From NCBI GenBank assembly GCA_029449235.1, contig JANATG010000002.1, positions 1,426,001 through 1,490,000 on the forward strand: a stretch of 64,000 nucleotides of DNA. The letters are read 5' to 3'. Positions 1 to 10,974 of this stretch are shown one piece after another. The position numbers and the translations under genes were made by a program. Position 1 is the first letter of the stretch. Every line of letters starts with the position of its first letter. The notes under the pieces are model-generated. The model made no database searches. It was not told the DNA's origin and saw only the letters and a program-made list of their open reading frames with translations. Source of the DNA: Linnemannia schmuckeri. Lineage: Eukaryota; Mortierellomycota; Mortierellomycetes; Mortierellales; Mortierellaceae.

Positions 1-1441
1 TGATAGTTGAGAAATCACTTCCCAAGAAGAAAGAGTACCTTCTCTATGCCCCACTTACGCCAGTGCAGAAGGAGTGGTACGATGCCACGCTTAGCAAGGA
101 CATTCGCAAGTTCATTATCCAGAAAAAGTCGGGATGGGAGGATGCTGGCGATTCCGACGATGATCTGGAGGAGGCAATGCAGAAGACCGATGCTATTACG
201 CTGGGCGAAGATGGATCAGATACACGAGACATTTCAGACGCAACGCCAGAGGCTGCTGAAGGACAAACAGCCGCTGTAAAGACTCGTCGTTCGCGTGGAG
301 GCGCTGTAAAATCGTACGCCGAAAAGTCTGATATGCAATACTTTAAGGAGCTTGAGAACGGACCTGCGCAGACTGCTGTCAAAGAGCTTACGGCGCGCGA
401 GATCGATATCCGACGGGCTACTAAGGCGGTCGTTAACATGAATTTGAAGAATGTGATCATGCAGCTCCGCAAGGTCTGTAATCACCCCTTCCTCTTCGAT
501 TGGCCTCTGGATCCCTTGACGAACTTGCCCGTTGTCTCAGAGGATCTCTTGAACTCCTCCGGAAAGATGCTTGTTCTCAACCGACTTTTGGAAGCACTTT
601 TCGCACGTGGTCACAAGGTCCTCGTCTTTTCTCAGTTCACAACCATGCTGGACATTATCGAGGAGTGGGCAGTGACATACAAGAAGTGGCATGTCTCTCG
701 TATCGATGGAATGGTCAAGCAGGACGATCGCCGGCGACAGATCGCCGAGTACAACTCCAATCCGACACGCAAACTCTTTCTGCTTTCGACCCGCTCAGGA
801 GGATTGGGTATTAACCTGACCTCGGCCGACACTGTCATTATCTTTGACAGCGATTGGGTATGTTGGCACAAAGCGATTTCAATAATTGTTCCCTCGCTTT
901 CTCTTTGTTTCGTCCGATAATGTAGTAGTTTGACTAATCTCTCACTTTGCTCCCCTTTCTTTACATATAGAACCCTCAAATGGACCTGCAGGCACAGGAT
1001 CGTGTTCATCGTATCGGTCAGACCAAGCCCGTTATGATCTATCGCCTTGTCACAGCCAATACAGTCGAGAACAGGATCATTGAGAGGGCAAACAGCAAGC
1101 GCAAGTTAGAAAAGCTCGTCATTCATAAGGGCAAGTTCAAGCAAGCTCCTTCGCTGACTAATGCTGCTAACGATCGCAAGACCAATCTTGCCGATCTTGC
1201 AGCAATGTTGGCACAAGACGATGGTGAGAAGATTCAGTTGGTCAACAAGGACGACGTTGTTATATCCGACAAGCATTTGGAGGTCCTGTTAGACCGAAGC
1301 GATGCCGCCTATGCCGCCAACGCCACGGTGACATCTGCCAATGCCGAGTCTGGAGTGACAACGTTTGCTGCCGTGGAGGAGGTGAAGGACGACCAGAACG
1401 ACGTCCTTAAAGTCGACAATATGGGCACTTCTTCTGATTGA
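1..1441 (+). CDS. LSH/HELLS/Irc5-type SNF2 chromatin remodeller, C-terminal part (5' end outside window)
   Basis: The frame is open from base 3, so the start lies before the window. Exons 1..857 and 971..1441 are joined across a 113-nt GT..AG intron that falls exactly between DSDW and NPQ. Visible is the second helicase lobe of a SNF2 ATPase: LRKVCNHPFLF, KVLVFSQFT (motif IV), STRSGGLGINLTSADTVI (motif V) and QAQDRVHRIGQTKPV (motif VI with the arginine finger). The segment after motif VI, KRKLEKLVIHKGKFK, is the signature that separates the LSH/HELLS/DDM1/Irc5 branch from ISWI, CHD and INO80 types. An acidic insert (about residues 35-65 of the visible part) sits inside the lobe. Family role: ATP-driven nucleosome remodelling in the nucleus, supporting heterochromatin and DNA methylation in animals and plants and cohesin loading in yeast. 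An A-rich AATAAA-like tract follows the stop near 1468. Confidence 0.92.
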
Positions 1442-1666
1442 GCGCCTAAAGGCCATTTCACAACCAAAATAAAATAAATAATAACTTGCATTGAAATATG
1501 TTTTGGGTAGTGATGCGGTGCTGTCGACTGAAGGCCGAGTACAGCACGGTCACAAATGGAGCCAGTGGATCAAAATGTTTGTTTTCCTGCGGTGCGATTT
1601 TTTCTATCTTTTCTTTTTTACTCCCATTCCTAGTTCCACTTGTCTAACTATTCCGACACTTTTGCA

Positions 1667-4600
1667 ATGGGCAAGAAGAAAAAAGGAGGACGCCGTCTCA
1701 GCCAGAGCGACTTTGCAGGAGGTAACAACAGTAGACATCCGTCATTGTGAATGAGAAGAAAAAGAACGCTGCGCACATGGCTCCTGAAGGTGTCCGATCA
1801 ACTTAGTTGAATGAGTGCTGTGGTCGGACCTCTCCCTCTCCCTTGTTAGTTTGATATCTCGCTGCAGCAGGATGAGAAAATCCGTTGACTGATCAAGTTA
1901 CGCTGTTTTAATCACTCTTGTAGAGGATGCTATCCTGACAGAGATTTTGACATCGTCACGGAAATCAGGAAGAGTTGAGGATCCAAAGGCGGAACGTGCA
2001 CTTGCCTTCCCACCTAAGCCCGCCGTCCCCGTTGCCACAGCTGTTCCTGAGCCTTCAGCAGCCAATGCCACAGAAGAAACATCGATCGGCTCAGCTCCAG
2101 TTCCAATCGACAGCCCAGAGGTCGCGGATTCAAGCACTCATGCAGCTGATCATTCAGAACCTACAACAACGGGAAGCGGAGGAAAGTGCCAGCATGTCAA
2201 GAGCGCCGTCAATTTGAATAAGCTCCGCAAGGGAATCGCACATCAGAAGGACTGGGATCACTGTCTGGGTTGCAAGACGGCAGAGTCCAAGGCAAAAAAG
2301 CTGGCGCAACGGATGGATACCTCGTTATCGAAGCTCAGTCTTTCGGAATCAGAGGGATCAGCAGTAGGAGCGGACGAGCCCTTGCTTGCGGAGTCTCTCT
2401 GGATGTGTCTCTCGTGCTGTGAAATTAACTGTGGACGGGCGCTCAAGAAGCATGCGCTGGCTCACCATGATGGCAAGAAGAACAATCATCCTCTGGCCAT
2501 CAACCTTGGAAATATGGACTGCTGGTACGTACCAGCGATCGGATATCGTGCACAAGATATTGTCGTACAGGTCAGCAACTTAACTAATCGATTGTTTTTG
2601 TTTGGTACAGGTGCTACGACTGCGACAACACGATCGTCCCATCTAAGAACAGGAATCAGGTTATTCACGAGTGCCAGAACATCATTGAGAAGACGCTTCA
2701 GATCAAGCAATCCAAGATGAGAGGTAAAACTCAGGTCTTTACATTCATTTTGCGAGCCGGTGATGTGAGTATGTCAAGAAAAAAGTTGTTGATATCGATT
2801 CCATTTTTTTGTTGTGTATGGTAGCTGCTTCTATGGCGAACTCGAAAAAAACTAAGGGCACTGCTTCCGAAACTATAATTGTTGCATCTTTGCCCAAGGC
2901 CAAGGTGTTCACTCCAGGCCTGCAGAATCTTGGAAATACTTGCTTCTTCAACTCTGTTGTTCAGGTACATATTACTTTTGATTGAGTCCGAGGTCAATAT
3001 GACTGATCATGCAATTGCAGCAATTAACATGATAATGAATTTAAATGTATTATATTCCATCTAGGTTTTGACAGAGACAAAGTCGCTTAGGAGCATCTTG
3101 TCAGAGGATGGAGAAGCGTCCAGCAGATTCCCAAAGTCACTGGCTGCCAGCACAGATGCAGGTCTTGGACCTTTGACCACAACGTTCAAGGACTTTTTGT
3201 TCACTATGTGGAAGCAGCAGGGTGGCACAATTGCACCCCGAGACTTGTTCACTCAAATTGCCAAAAAGTGGAAGGTGTTCCGTGGGTTCCGTCAGCAGGA
3301 CAGTCAAGAGTTGATGCGGTACCTTTTTGATGGGATCAAGCATGAGGAACTGGATATGATCAAGAGGCATCTCTCGGAAGAGGGCAGCAGCCAGGATGAG
3401 AAGGCGGAGGGGGTAGAGGAGGAGAAGAAGGAATCTGCTGGATTGGACGAGAAGGAGCCCAAATTTGTCCCTTTTATTGACAGTTGCTTCTCAGGAAAGC
3501 TTGTCAGTGTCATTGTCTGCGACGCATGCAAGAAGGTAACTCTTTTTTGCTCAACGAGTTGCCGTCAAGTATGCTTTGCGGGTTGTAATGGCACTGTTAC
3601 TAACTGTCATATCTCAAACAATTATTTCAATTTGGTAGTGCTCTTATGCGCCGGAGGATTTCTTTGACCTTTCGCTGCCAATCCGTGGACCGATTCAGGC
3701 TGGGGCAGTGGCAGGTTCGAGTCTCAAGGCTCGTCTCCTTGCTCACTCGAAAAAATCAGTCGCTGCCACCGAGGCCGCACCCACAGCGGACGACGAACCT
3801 GCAGACGAAAAGGATCCTCTGCCGGAATCTGACAGACCATCTGAGGCCCACCTTCGCCACGTTGGAAAGCTTCTCAAGAGCATTGGGCCGTCAACGTCAG
3901 AGGATCTTTCTATTCAGCGATCTTTGAACCAATTTACGAGCGTGGATCGATTGGATGGCGAGAACAAGTTTGCGTGCGAGAACTGCTATAAGCTGATTCA
4001 AGCGGCTAAGGTGAAGGAGGGCGGCGGGTCAGTGGAGCAAGGCGACAAGCCGGATACCAGCAACGAGTTGGAGGAGACTAGCATGAAGGAGGCTGCAAAG
4101 AACGAACTTGTTCAGGAAGTAGAGACCTCCGAGATGACTGTTGTGCCGCCAGAGTCAAACAGTAACGACAGTGGCGAAGATGATGATGAGGAAGAGTCAT
4201 CGGGAGAGGAACGGACGGACAGCCTTGGAAACACTATTCCCAAGAAGGTTAAAAAGGTCGAGTCAAAGGCCGCCGAGTCGAAAAAGCCAGCAGAGGAGCC
4301 GAAGCACATTTTCCGGAGGGCATATAAGCGGTACCTGATTTCGGACTTGCCACCGACACTGGTCCTTCACCTGAAGCGATTCGAATCCTCAGGACGATTT
4401 GGACAGATGCGCAAGATTGAGGACCATGTTGATATCCCGGTTGAGCTCGATATGGCTCCTTACTTTGTTCCCAAGAATGAAATTGAAGAGGAAGAGGAGA
4501 ATGAGAGTGAAATCGGGTCAGAGGTACGGAAGGAAGAGGAGGAGAACAACTCCAAGTCCAAGAAGTACAGGCTGTATGGAGCGGTTGTCCATATGGGTAC

Positions 4601-5030
4601 GTTGGGTGGTGGACACTACATCAACTATATCCTCTCTTCCAAGGTCCAGGTGGCCGAAGTGGCGGCCAAGGTTGCAGCAGCGCAGGGAAAAGAAAAAGCC
4701 AATTCCAAGAGTACCACCATCGTTAACGGTTTGGAGTTGCCCGATATTCCTTTGGCGGTGATGTTGGCGCAGCAGAAGGAGAAGGCCGAGGAGAAGAAGA
4801 AGGGTCTGGCTCTTGTTGACAAAGATGCGTCGTTGTCCTCTCCTTCGGCCGCAAATGCTGAGACGACGGAGGGGGAGGAGAAGGCGGCAGAGCAAGAGGT
4901 TGTTCCTGCTGCTGTTCAAGAGGAGGATAAGCGTCAATGGATTGCGTGTAGCGACTCGAGCGTCCGGTTATCCAGTTTGCAGGAGGTGTTGGCCAGTCGC
5001 GCATACCTGTTGTTTTATGAGCGCTGTTAG
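1667..5030 (+). CDS. Ubiquitin carboxyl-terminal hydrolase, USP16/USP45 type
   Basis: Exons 1667..1721, 1924..2524, 2611..2723, 2825..2964, 3065..3535 and 3639..5030 give 923 residues. The start MGKKKKGGRR is the only ATG that splices in frame to the zinc finger, and a basic N-terminus is usual here. A ZnF-UBP domain comes first (CQHV, CLGC, LWMCLSCCEINCGR, HALAHH, DCWCYDC), binding the free C-terminus of ubiquitin. The USP fold follows, with Cys box PGLQNLGNTCFFNS (C296), FRQQDSQELMRYLF, the CxxC pair in VCDACKK, LPPTLVLHLKRF, and His box GGGHYINYI (H786) with Asp in ACSDSS (D899). The triad is intact. Long acidic/Lys-rich inserts split the catalytic domain, as in USP16. USP16 removes ubiquitin from histone H2A; that substrate is inferred here. 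It starts 225 nt after the remodeller on the same strand. Confidence 0.92.
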
Positions 5031-5770
5031 AAGTCTTATTCATTACGAAAATAAACACAAAATATAATAGACTTCGTTATGATCTAAACATGCAGAGACA
5101 GGAACTGGCGTCTCGCCCCAGCTCTTGATCGGCAGTTGGTAGTTTGAAAAAGGTAGGAGGTTTTGGTTGAAAGCACACCACCAAGGGGACTAAGCACGGT
5201 CAACAGATTGTTGTATGGATAAATCAAAACTCAATCTTTTGTTTTCGCGGACAACTCAAACCTTTTTTCTAACGCGAAACTATTCTAAATAGCCTAAAGA
5301 GCGCGCGCGATTGAATAATTGATGGTTTCTATGGCGCGATTGATTCCCTCAGAGTCTTACCATCGACCAAAGTCATTGATAACACAACAGCATTCCTTTC
5401 CCAGTTGAGCGAGGCTAATGGACCTGACAACTCTCCTTCTCTAATAACGAACAGAGATAAAACAAAAACAAATATGCAATCGAGTCGATCACAGATACCT
5501 CAAAGCCCCGAACAAGCAAAAAAAGAAATCATTGTTCTGGGCGCAAATCCAATTGGGTTCGGGGAGGGTAGGAGGCAATACACAATCGATAGCACCTTAC
5601 TTTCTCACTCTTCCCCAACTTAGTAGAAAGAATAGGTTGTGAGAGTTCTTCCCTGGTCACAAAAGTATATAAGAAGGTCCTTTTTCCGCAGTGGGGTCTA
5701 TCAAGAACCTACCTAAACCACCTTCTTCAACTCTCACCACTCATCACACCACCATCACCACAAACACAAG
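5031..5770. other. Intergenic, 740 nt: USP 3' end and GST promoter
   Basis: AATAAA-like sequence lies near 5049 just after the USP stop. The rest is AT-rich with no convincing exon; the only longer ORF (5405-5623) has no recognisable content. A TATA box lies close to the GST start. Confidence 0.6.
5666..5672 (+). promoter_or_regulatory. TATA box of the GST gene
   Basis: TATATAA, 99 nt upstream of the GST ATG, followed by a C/A-rich leader (CACCACCATCACC) typical of strongly expressed fungal genes. Position and context are seen; function is inferred. Confidence 0.55.
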
Positions 5771-6771
5771 ATGCCATCAACAAACGCTCTCCCCACCGTC
5801 ACCAGGGCTTCATCCGAGGTCCTTGCCGAGGCTGCCAAGGGTACCGATTCTACCTTCCAGCTCCTGTACTTCCCCCTCAACGGCCGTGGAGAGTTAGTCC
5901 GCAACCTCCTTGCCTACAGTGGTGCTCAATGGGAGGAGCTCGCTGTTGTAAGTAAAAAATAGTGTTTGCGCTTTTATGATGAAAGAAAATCTAGTCTCGA
6001 CCCATCCCTCATAACTGGGGTCGACGTCGGAAGGAAGAAGGGGAGTAAAGAAGGCTACCTCCTTCAGACGTCGGCTCCGGTTATAAGGGATGGGTCAAGA
6101 CTAGGATTCAGCCGGGTTTTGTGGATTCCTAGGGCATATCTGTAGATGAATTCCATTGTTGACTGTATTCTCATCGATTTGACATGATGCGATTAAAATA
6201 GGACTGGCCAGTACAAAAGCTCAAGACGCCCTTCCAGGTCGTCCCCGTCGTCTACGAGCACACCGCTTCGGGTTTGGTTCTGGAGCTTGCCGAGTCAAAT
6301 GCGATCGAACGCTACCTCGCCCGCAAGTACAACCTTTACGGATCCAACATCTGGGAAGAGAACCTGGTCAATCAGTACTATCACAATGCCGAGGGACTGA
6401 TCCAGGCCTTCGCGCTTCGAGTTGTCGGTGCCGCTCCCGAGGCTCGTATTGAGGAGGCCAACAAGTTCTATACCGAGGTGCTTGCTAAGTTCGTGTCGAT
6501 CCATGAGGAGCACCTGAAGCAAAATGGGGATAATGGACATTATGTGGGCAACAGCACGACGCTTGCGGATTTGAAGGTTGTGCAGACGCTAGATCGGATT
6601 CTGTTGTTGGTCCCCAAGGGTGGTGTTCCCGTCCCGGTCTCGAAAGAGTTGACGCCTTCGTTGTGGAAGGTCAAGGAGGCTGTGGAGGGTAATGCTTCGT
6701 ATGCGACGTGGAAGAAGAGTCAGCGGAGCCAGGACTTGAACGCCAATACCAAGGCCCGTTTCCAGTTTTAG
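5771..6771 (+). CDS. Glutathione S-transferase, sigma-like
   Basis: Exons 5771..5947 and 6202..6771, phase-0 junction, 248 residues. The N-terminal thioredoxin-like half starts QLLYFPLNGRGELVRNLLA: the Tyr in LLYF is the expected catalytic tyrosine and GRGE/LVR matches sigma-class GSTs. After the junction come PFQVVPVVYEH (cis-Pro loop) and ESNAIERYLARKYNLYG (the ES-AI glutathione-binding motif). The all-helical C-terminal half includes STTLADLKVVQTLDRI. The family conjugates glutathione to electrophiles in the cytosol. The ATG sits in a good context (CACAAGATGCC) after a TATA box. The single intron is 254 nt, more than twice the usual length here, because it holds a 114-nt inverted-repeat element (5991-6104). 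Confidence 0.88.
5991..6104. mobile_element. MITE-like inverted-repeat element, copy A (inside GST intron)
   Basis: Begins CTAGTCTCGACCCATCCC and ends GGGATGGGTCAAGACTAG. The left arm (5991-6033) and the reverse complement of the right arm match over about 43 nt with few mismatches, separated by a purine-rich spacer. There is no coding capacity. A second copy lies at 18234-18360; from 6062 to 6095 the right arms differ at one of 34 positions. No clear target-site duplication is visible; the CTAG ends could hide a TA duplication. This is read directly from the sequence; mobility is inferred. Confidence 0.75.
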
Positions 6772-7141
6772 TTCATAGTAAATGATTGATGTGTGTCCTG
6801 CCAATGACAGTCGCAACAGATAAAAAGTGGATTCTGATTTTGACGTTCTTGACCTTTTTTCGCTGTCCTCTTTTTGACTCTTTTTTTGACTCTTGTTCAT
6901 GAGTCGCTCACTGCCATTTCCACGCCTCTCCTTTGTATCCTTACTCTCCCTCCCTTGTCCGATCAAACCGTCTGAGCGGGTGTAAACATTCACCATACAC
7001 TCTCTCTTCTGAATCGAATCAATACCTATACCTTCACCCACGCAACCAACAACCAAGCACTCACTATCCAATCTCGTCCAACACGCCCTTGGCTAACCCA
7101 AGAGCCCCGCTCGGATTCACACGCCTCCCCACCTTCCAGCT
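6772..7141. other. Intergenic, 370 nt
   Basis: GST 3' untranslated region followed by a CT-rich and then CA/CC-rich leader of the next gene. No other gene seen. Confidence 0.5.
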
Positions 7142-10100
7142 ATGAGCGCCCACAGGAGAAACAACCTCACCACGTCCTCCTCCTCAGTCCCTCCGTCAAT
7201 GTCCGGTGCAGAGATGCTGGTACTCCAGCAAAGCATCAAGCAATACATCCTCACCAGACAGGTATTGGAAGTCAACAAACACACATATATGTGTTGTTTA
7301 TTTTCAACGGTGACAAAAGATCGTTTTGAAATCGGCTCGATTGTCTAACCAACTTGTCCCTGCTATGTTGTCAACAAATCAAAAAAAAAAAAATAGACGC
7401 GCGAGTTGACCGACCATGAGTTAGAGGAATTCGAGAAACTCAGAAGTCGTCTGTTACCCTCTTTACAGCGATACTCTCATTCCCAGTCGCAATCGACATC
7501 GACAAAGGCTTCTCCAGCGACACCTCTTGGAGGTATAGGAGGAGAGAGCGGGCTACTACTTCATAGGAACGTCACAGTGGATATTCCAAAGAGGGCTGCT
7601 GGTGCTTCTTCCTCCCAGAAGGGACGGTTGTCTAATTCACAACAAGAGCAACAACAGCAGCAGCAGCAACGACCCGCTGGACGGTCGACGACCACCAAAA
7701 TCCCCGTATTATACCCTACCACCTCCTCAGGACGCTCAGTCTCATTGGCAACACAAAAGCAACCACCTACCCCTGCTTCACTTTCGACAGCATCCAGTTA
7801 TTCAATACCGGCGGCAGTCGCGTCAAAGCCCGTCAGGCAACCTCTAGGCAATCGGGTGATATCGCAGAATACCAACACCACCCTTATGCAACCAGCAACA
7901 TCTACCACAACCGCAGCTGTGCCCAATACCACTCGAGTCTCGTTTGTGCCAACAAAAGCCGGGCCTAAGGGCGACAAGAAGCGGGCCAAGGGTTTCACGG
8001 TTTACCAGGATAAGGAGAACGAGAACGCGTCCTCCAAGCGGCGTCGGATCAAGGGTCAAGCTGGAAATGAGTCGGATTCTGACAAGGAGAACCGAGATCC
8101 TCTTGTAGCTACTGCATCTGCTGCCAACGCCACCCCTAGGAAAACGAATGTTCTTGGAGAAAAGACTAACTTTATCAATAATGTCTTGAACACGAGCGTG
8201 GGTATCATGAAGGGCAAGGAGGCTTTGCGGAACGTTGTTGCGTCCAAGATTGTCGACATGGCGGCTACGGCCCCTCTGGCGATACCCAAGACCACCAGGA
8301 CGACACAGCAAAAACAAGAACAACAAAAGCAACAGCAGCAGCAGACGCGTTTATACCCCTCCTCTACTCCTGCAGCAGCTACAGCGCCAATCACGTCTGT
8401 GGAGGAACCAGCCACAGGAAAGCAGTCAGCTCAACAACGGCGGATCATTCAGGATGATGATTCACCATTTGTAGAATCGCAGAGCAGAGAACCAGTGGTC
8501 GAGGAGAGCAACACCAAGGATGTCCCTGCTCAGCCAGATCAAAGAGCTTCTCATGACCACTTACTTCTCAACGTCAAAGAGGAGCCTGTAGATGTGGTCA
8601 AGCTAGAGCCTGCGACAGCTGTGGGATGGCCCGTTGAGGCGAGATCGTCGGTTCAGCAGGAGACTGTCAGGGTGCCGGAAACTCCACCTCGTAACAGTGT
8701 TAGGATTCCGGAAACTCCTCCCAGCAACACTGCTGACACTTCACAACAGATCCCAGGTAGCGTCGAGGATGAGGACTCTTCCAGCAGTTTCGAGCGCTAT
8801 GTCAAATTGGAGCATGGTGACAAGAAGCTAGCCCCCAGGAAGCCGACCATCGACTACTATGAAATCCCATGTTCTGAGGCTTCGCAAGGCTCCATCGGGT
8901 CTGCCTCTCTGGAGGAGACGTGCCCGATGCCTGAGTTCTTACTGGAAGGATTGCCAGAGGATCCACAACATGATGAGGCCGAGGTGACCCTAGTGGACGC
9001 CGTCAATCCCAAGCAACTCAACCGTCGCGTATCTGCTGCCGCGTCCGCTAGTCCTGTTGGATCTATTTCACTGTCGAGTCGTCGCAGCTCCACACTGGAG
9101 AGCACGACCTTTGCGGACGGACTGTGGTGTATCGAGGATATGAGGCATCGTGTCGTTGGAACGGTGTGCGGCTTCCAGGAACAGTGGCTTGCGATGGAGA
9201 CGACCAGCCATGTTCAGTTTTGGAAGCTGGAAAACGATACGCCATCAGTGAAGAGCCAGTGGGTACGGTACATCAATCTTTCAAAGACTTCTTCACGGCC
9301 AACTCAGGTTAGTGCTGCAAACTGACGCGTTATGCTTGGTCTCTTTTCGGTTTATGAACTTGATGCTAATGCATTTTTTTCTTTTGTAGGTCCTCTTTGC
9401 GCCAGATGACTCGTTTGCTGTGGTGATGAATGCTCTAGAACGTTCTTTTACCAAGGTGACGCTGCAAGACTTGGATTACTTGCAGCAGAACGACTTTTCG
9501 TTCACAACATATTCGTGGACAGGACTTAAGCCTTTGTCAAAATGCAATGGATTCATTGTGGAGCAGGACTTGGACGATGGTCACTTGATTGTCGTCGCTA
9601 CAGAAGAGGCAGGATCCATTGGATTCATCTCTGTTCCCAGCAATGACGGTGAGAACGATAGTTGTGAATTGTTGCGGGTAAAGTCTGTTACCGTGCCTGG
9701 TATTGAAGAACCGGCGAGCTCGCTTGCGTTGGTCGGAAACACGTCTCTGGTCGCCGCCACCTTTGGATCAACCGTCGCCCTTTGGTAAGGATAGGATCCT
9801 TTGTATCCAAGCTTTAAACAGTGGCCAAAAAAGCGCTAACGTATTTGTCATGAATGCATTGTGTTAGGGATGTAAACTCGCTCGTTGAACCGGTCTCAGT
9901 CGTGGACACCTCTAGTCTCTCGCTCACTAAGCCTCAACTCGTCTACGCCTCTGTACCAGTCCAGTTTTTTGAGAAAGAGAAGGTGCTTGGCATGGATCAT
10001 TCACTTCCCGCGGCATGGCCTGTCCTTGCCGTTTTCCGTGACAGTGCGCATTCCAACCAGTGTGCTCTGTACGCGATGAAGGACGGTCACATTGAGCGTA

Positions 10101-10854
10101 TTCATCAGTACCAGGGTTCTAGGTAAGCGTGAAAGGTTAAAACTAGCGGCTCACTACCCAGCGATGCGTGTTTAACGATACTTTCTTGCTTCGTGTAATG
10201 TTTAGTTCGATTACATCCGTGTGTGCTTCATCGCGGTTCATTGCATGCCAAGTCAAGGCCAATGGCAAGGACGTTCTTCAGCTGTGGGACATAAGTAAAC
10301 CGGAACCTGTGATCCAGTTTTCTCTTCTGGAGCCACCGTCGCTTGCAGAGCTCGCTAAACAGCGAAGTATCCAGCAACAGAGCCTGTGGCATCAGCAGGT
10401 GACCTCTGTTATCAAGCAGGAGGAGAATGAGGCCGGAGGTAGTGATGATTTAGACGATCTTTTTTCGTCGGTGTCAACTCTTTCGCCCCCACCTGAGGAT
10501 CTGTCTTCACCACCCTTTTCATCCATTGAGACTGAGGCTGAAGCAACACCTTTACCTGTGCCATTGCCTAAAGAGCGGACCCCAAGCCCCGCGCGCAAGC
10601 GGCCGGTCGTCGATGCGGGTGTTCGTCAGCGCTCACAGAGTCAGTCTGGGCGTGTCTCGCGTCCCCCAACGGAGTGGATCGACTTGACATCGATTGCGAT
10701 AATGGAGCGCAAGGAAGTCAGCTTTTCGATTCATGCTAGTCAGCACTGGGTTGTGGTTGTTCAGAAGAGTTCGATGATGAAACCTCCCTCGGTGATCCAT
10801 ATTTTGGATCTGATGTCGATCCTCTTTCCCTCTTCCAGCGTCCCATCCTCATGA
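7142..10854 (+). CDS. Large disordered protein with C-terminal WD40-like propeller; possible PALB2-like protein
   Basis: Exons 7142..7261, 7397..9307, 9390..9784, 9868..10122 and 10206..10854 give 1109 residues; every junction keeps the frame. A short helical N-terminus (QQSIKQYILTRQ, then ELEEFEKLRSRLL, about 22-60) could form a coiled coil. Residues about 60-600 are low complexity (Q and S/T runs) with two KEN-box-like DKEN motifs (near 244 and 268) and a doubled PETPP motif (near 466 and 480). From about 614 the sequence looks like a beta-propeller: WLAMETTSHVQFWKLE, SLVAATFGSTVALWDV and DVLQLWDIS are blade-like. The order, including a long blade with PVLAVFRDS..CALYAM, resembles the PALB2 propeller as remembered. 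A disordered loop (about 960-1040) interrupts the last blades. PALB2 bridges BRCA1 and BRCA2 in recombination. Identity is tentative; another nuclear WD40 protein is possible. Confidence 0.6.
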
Positions 10855-10974
10855 GAAAAACATATCCCGCACACACACACACCTACACGCACATCGGAGA
10901 GTTCTTCAGTAGTAAATAAAAAACGCATATGTTACTGTGAGAAAGTATGTATCTGCAAGACGGACATGCTTCGT

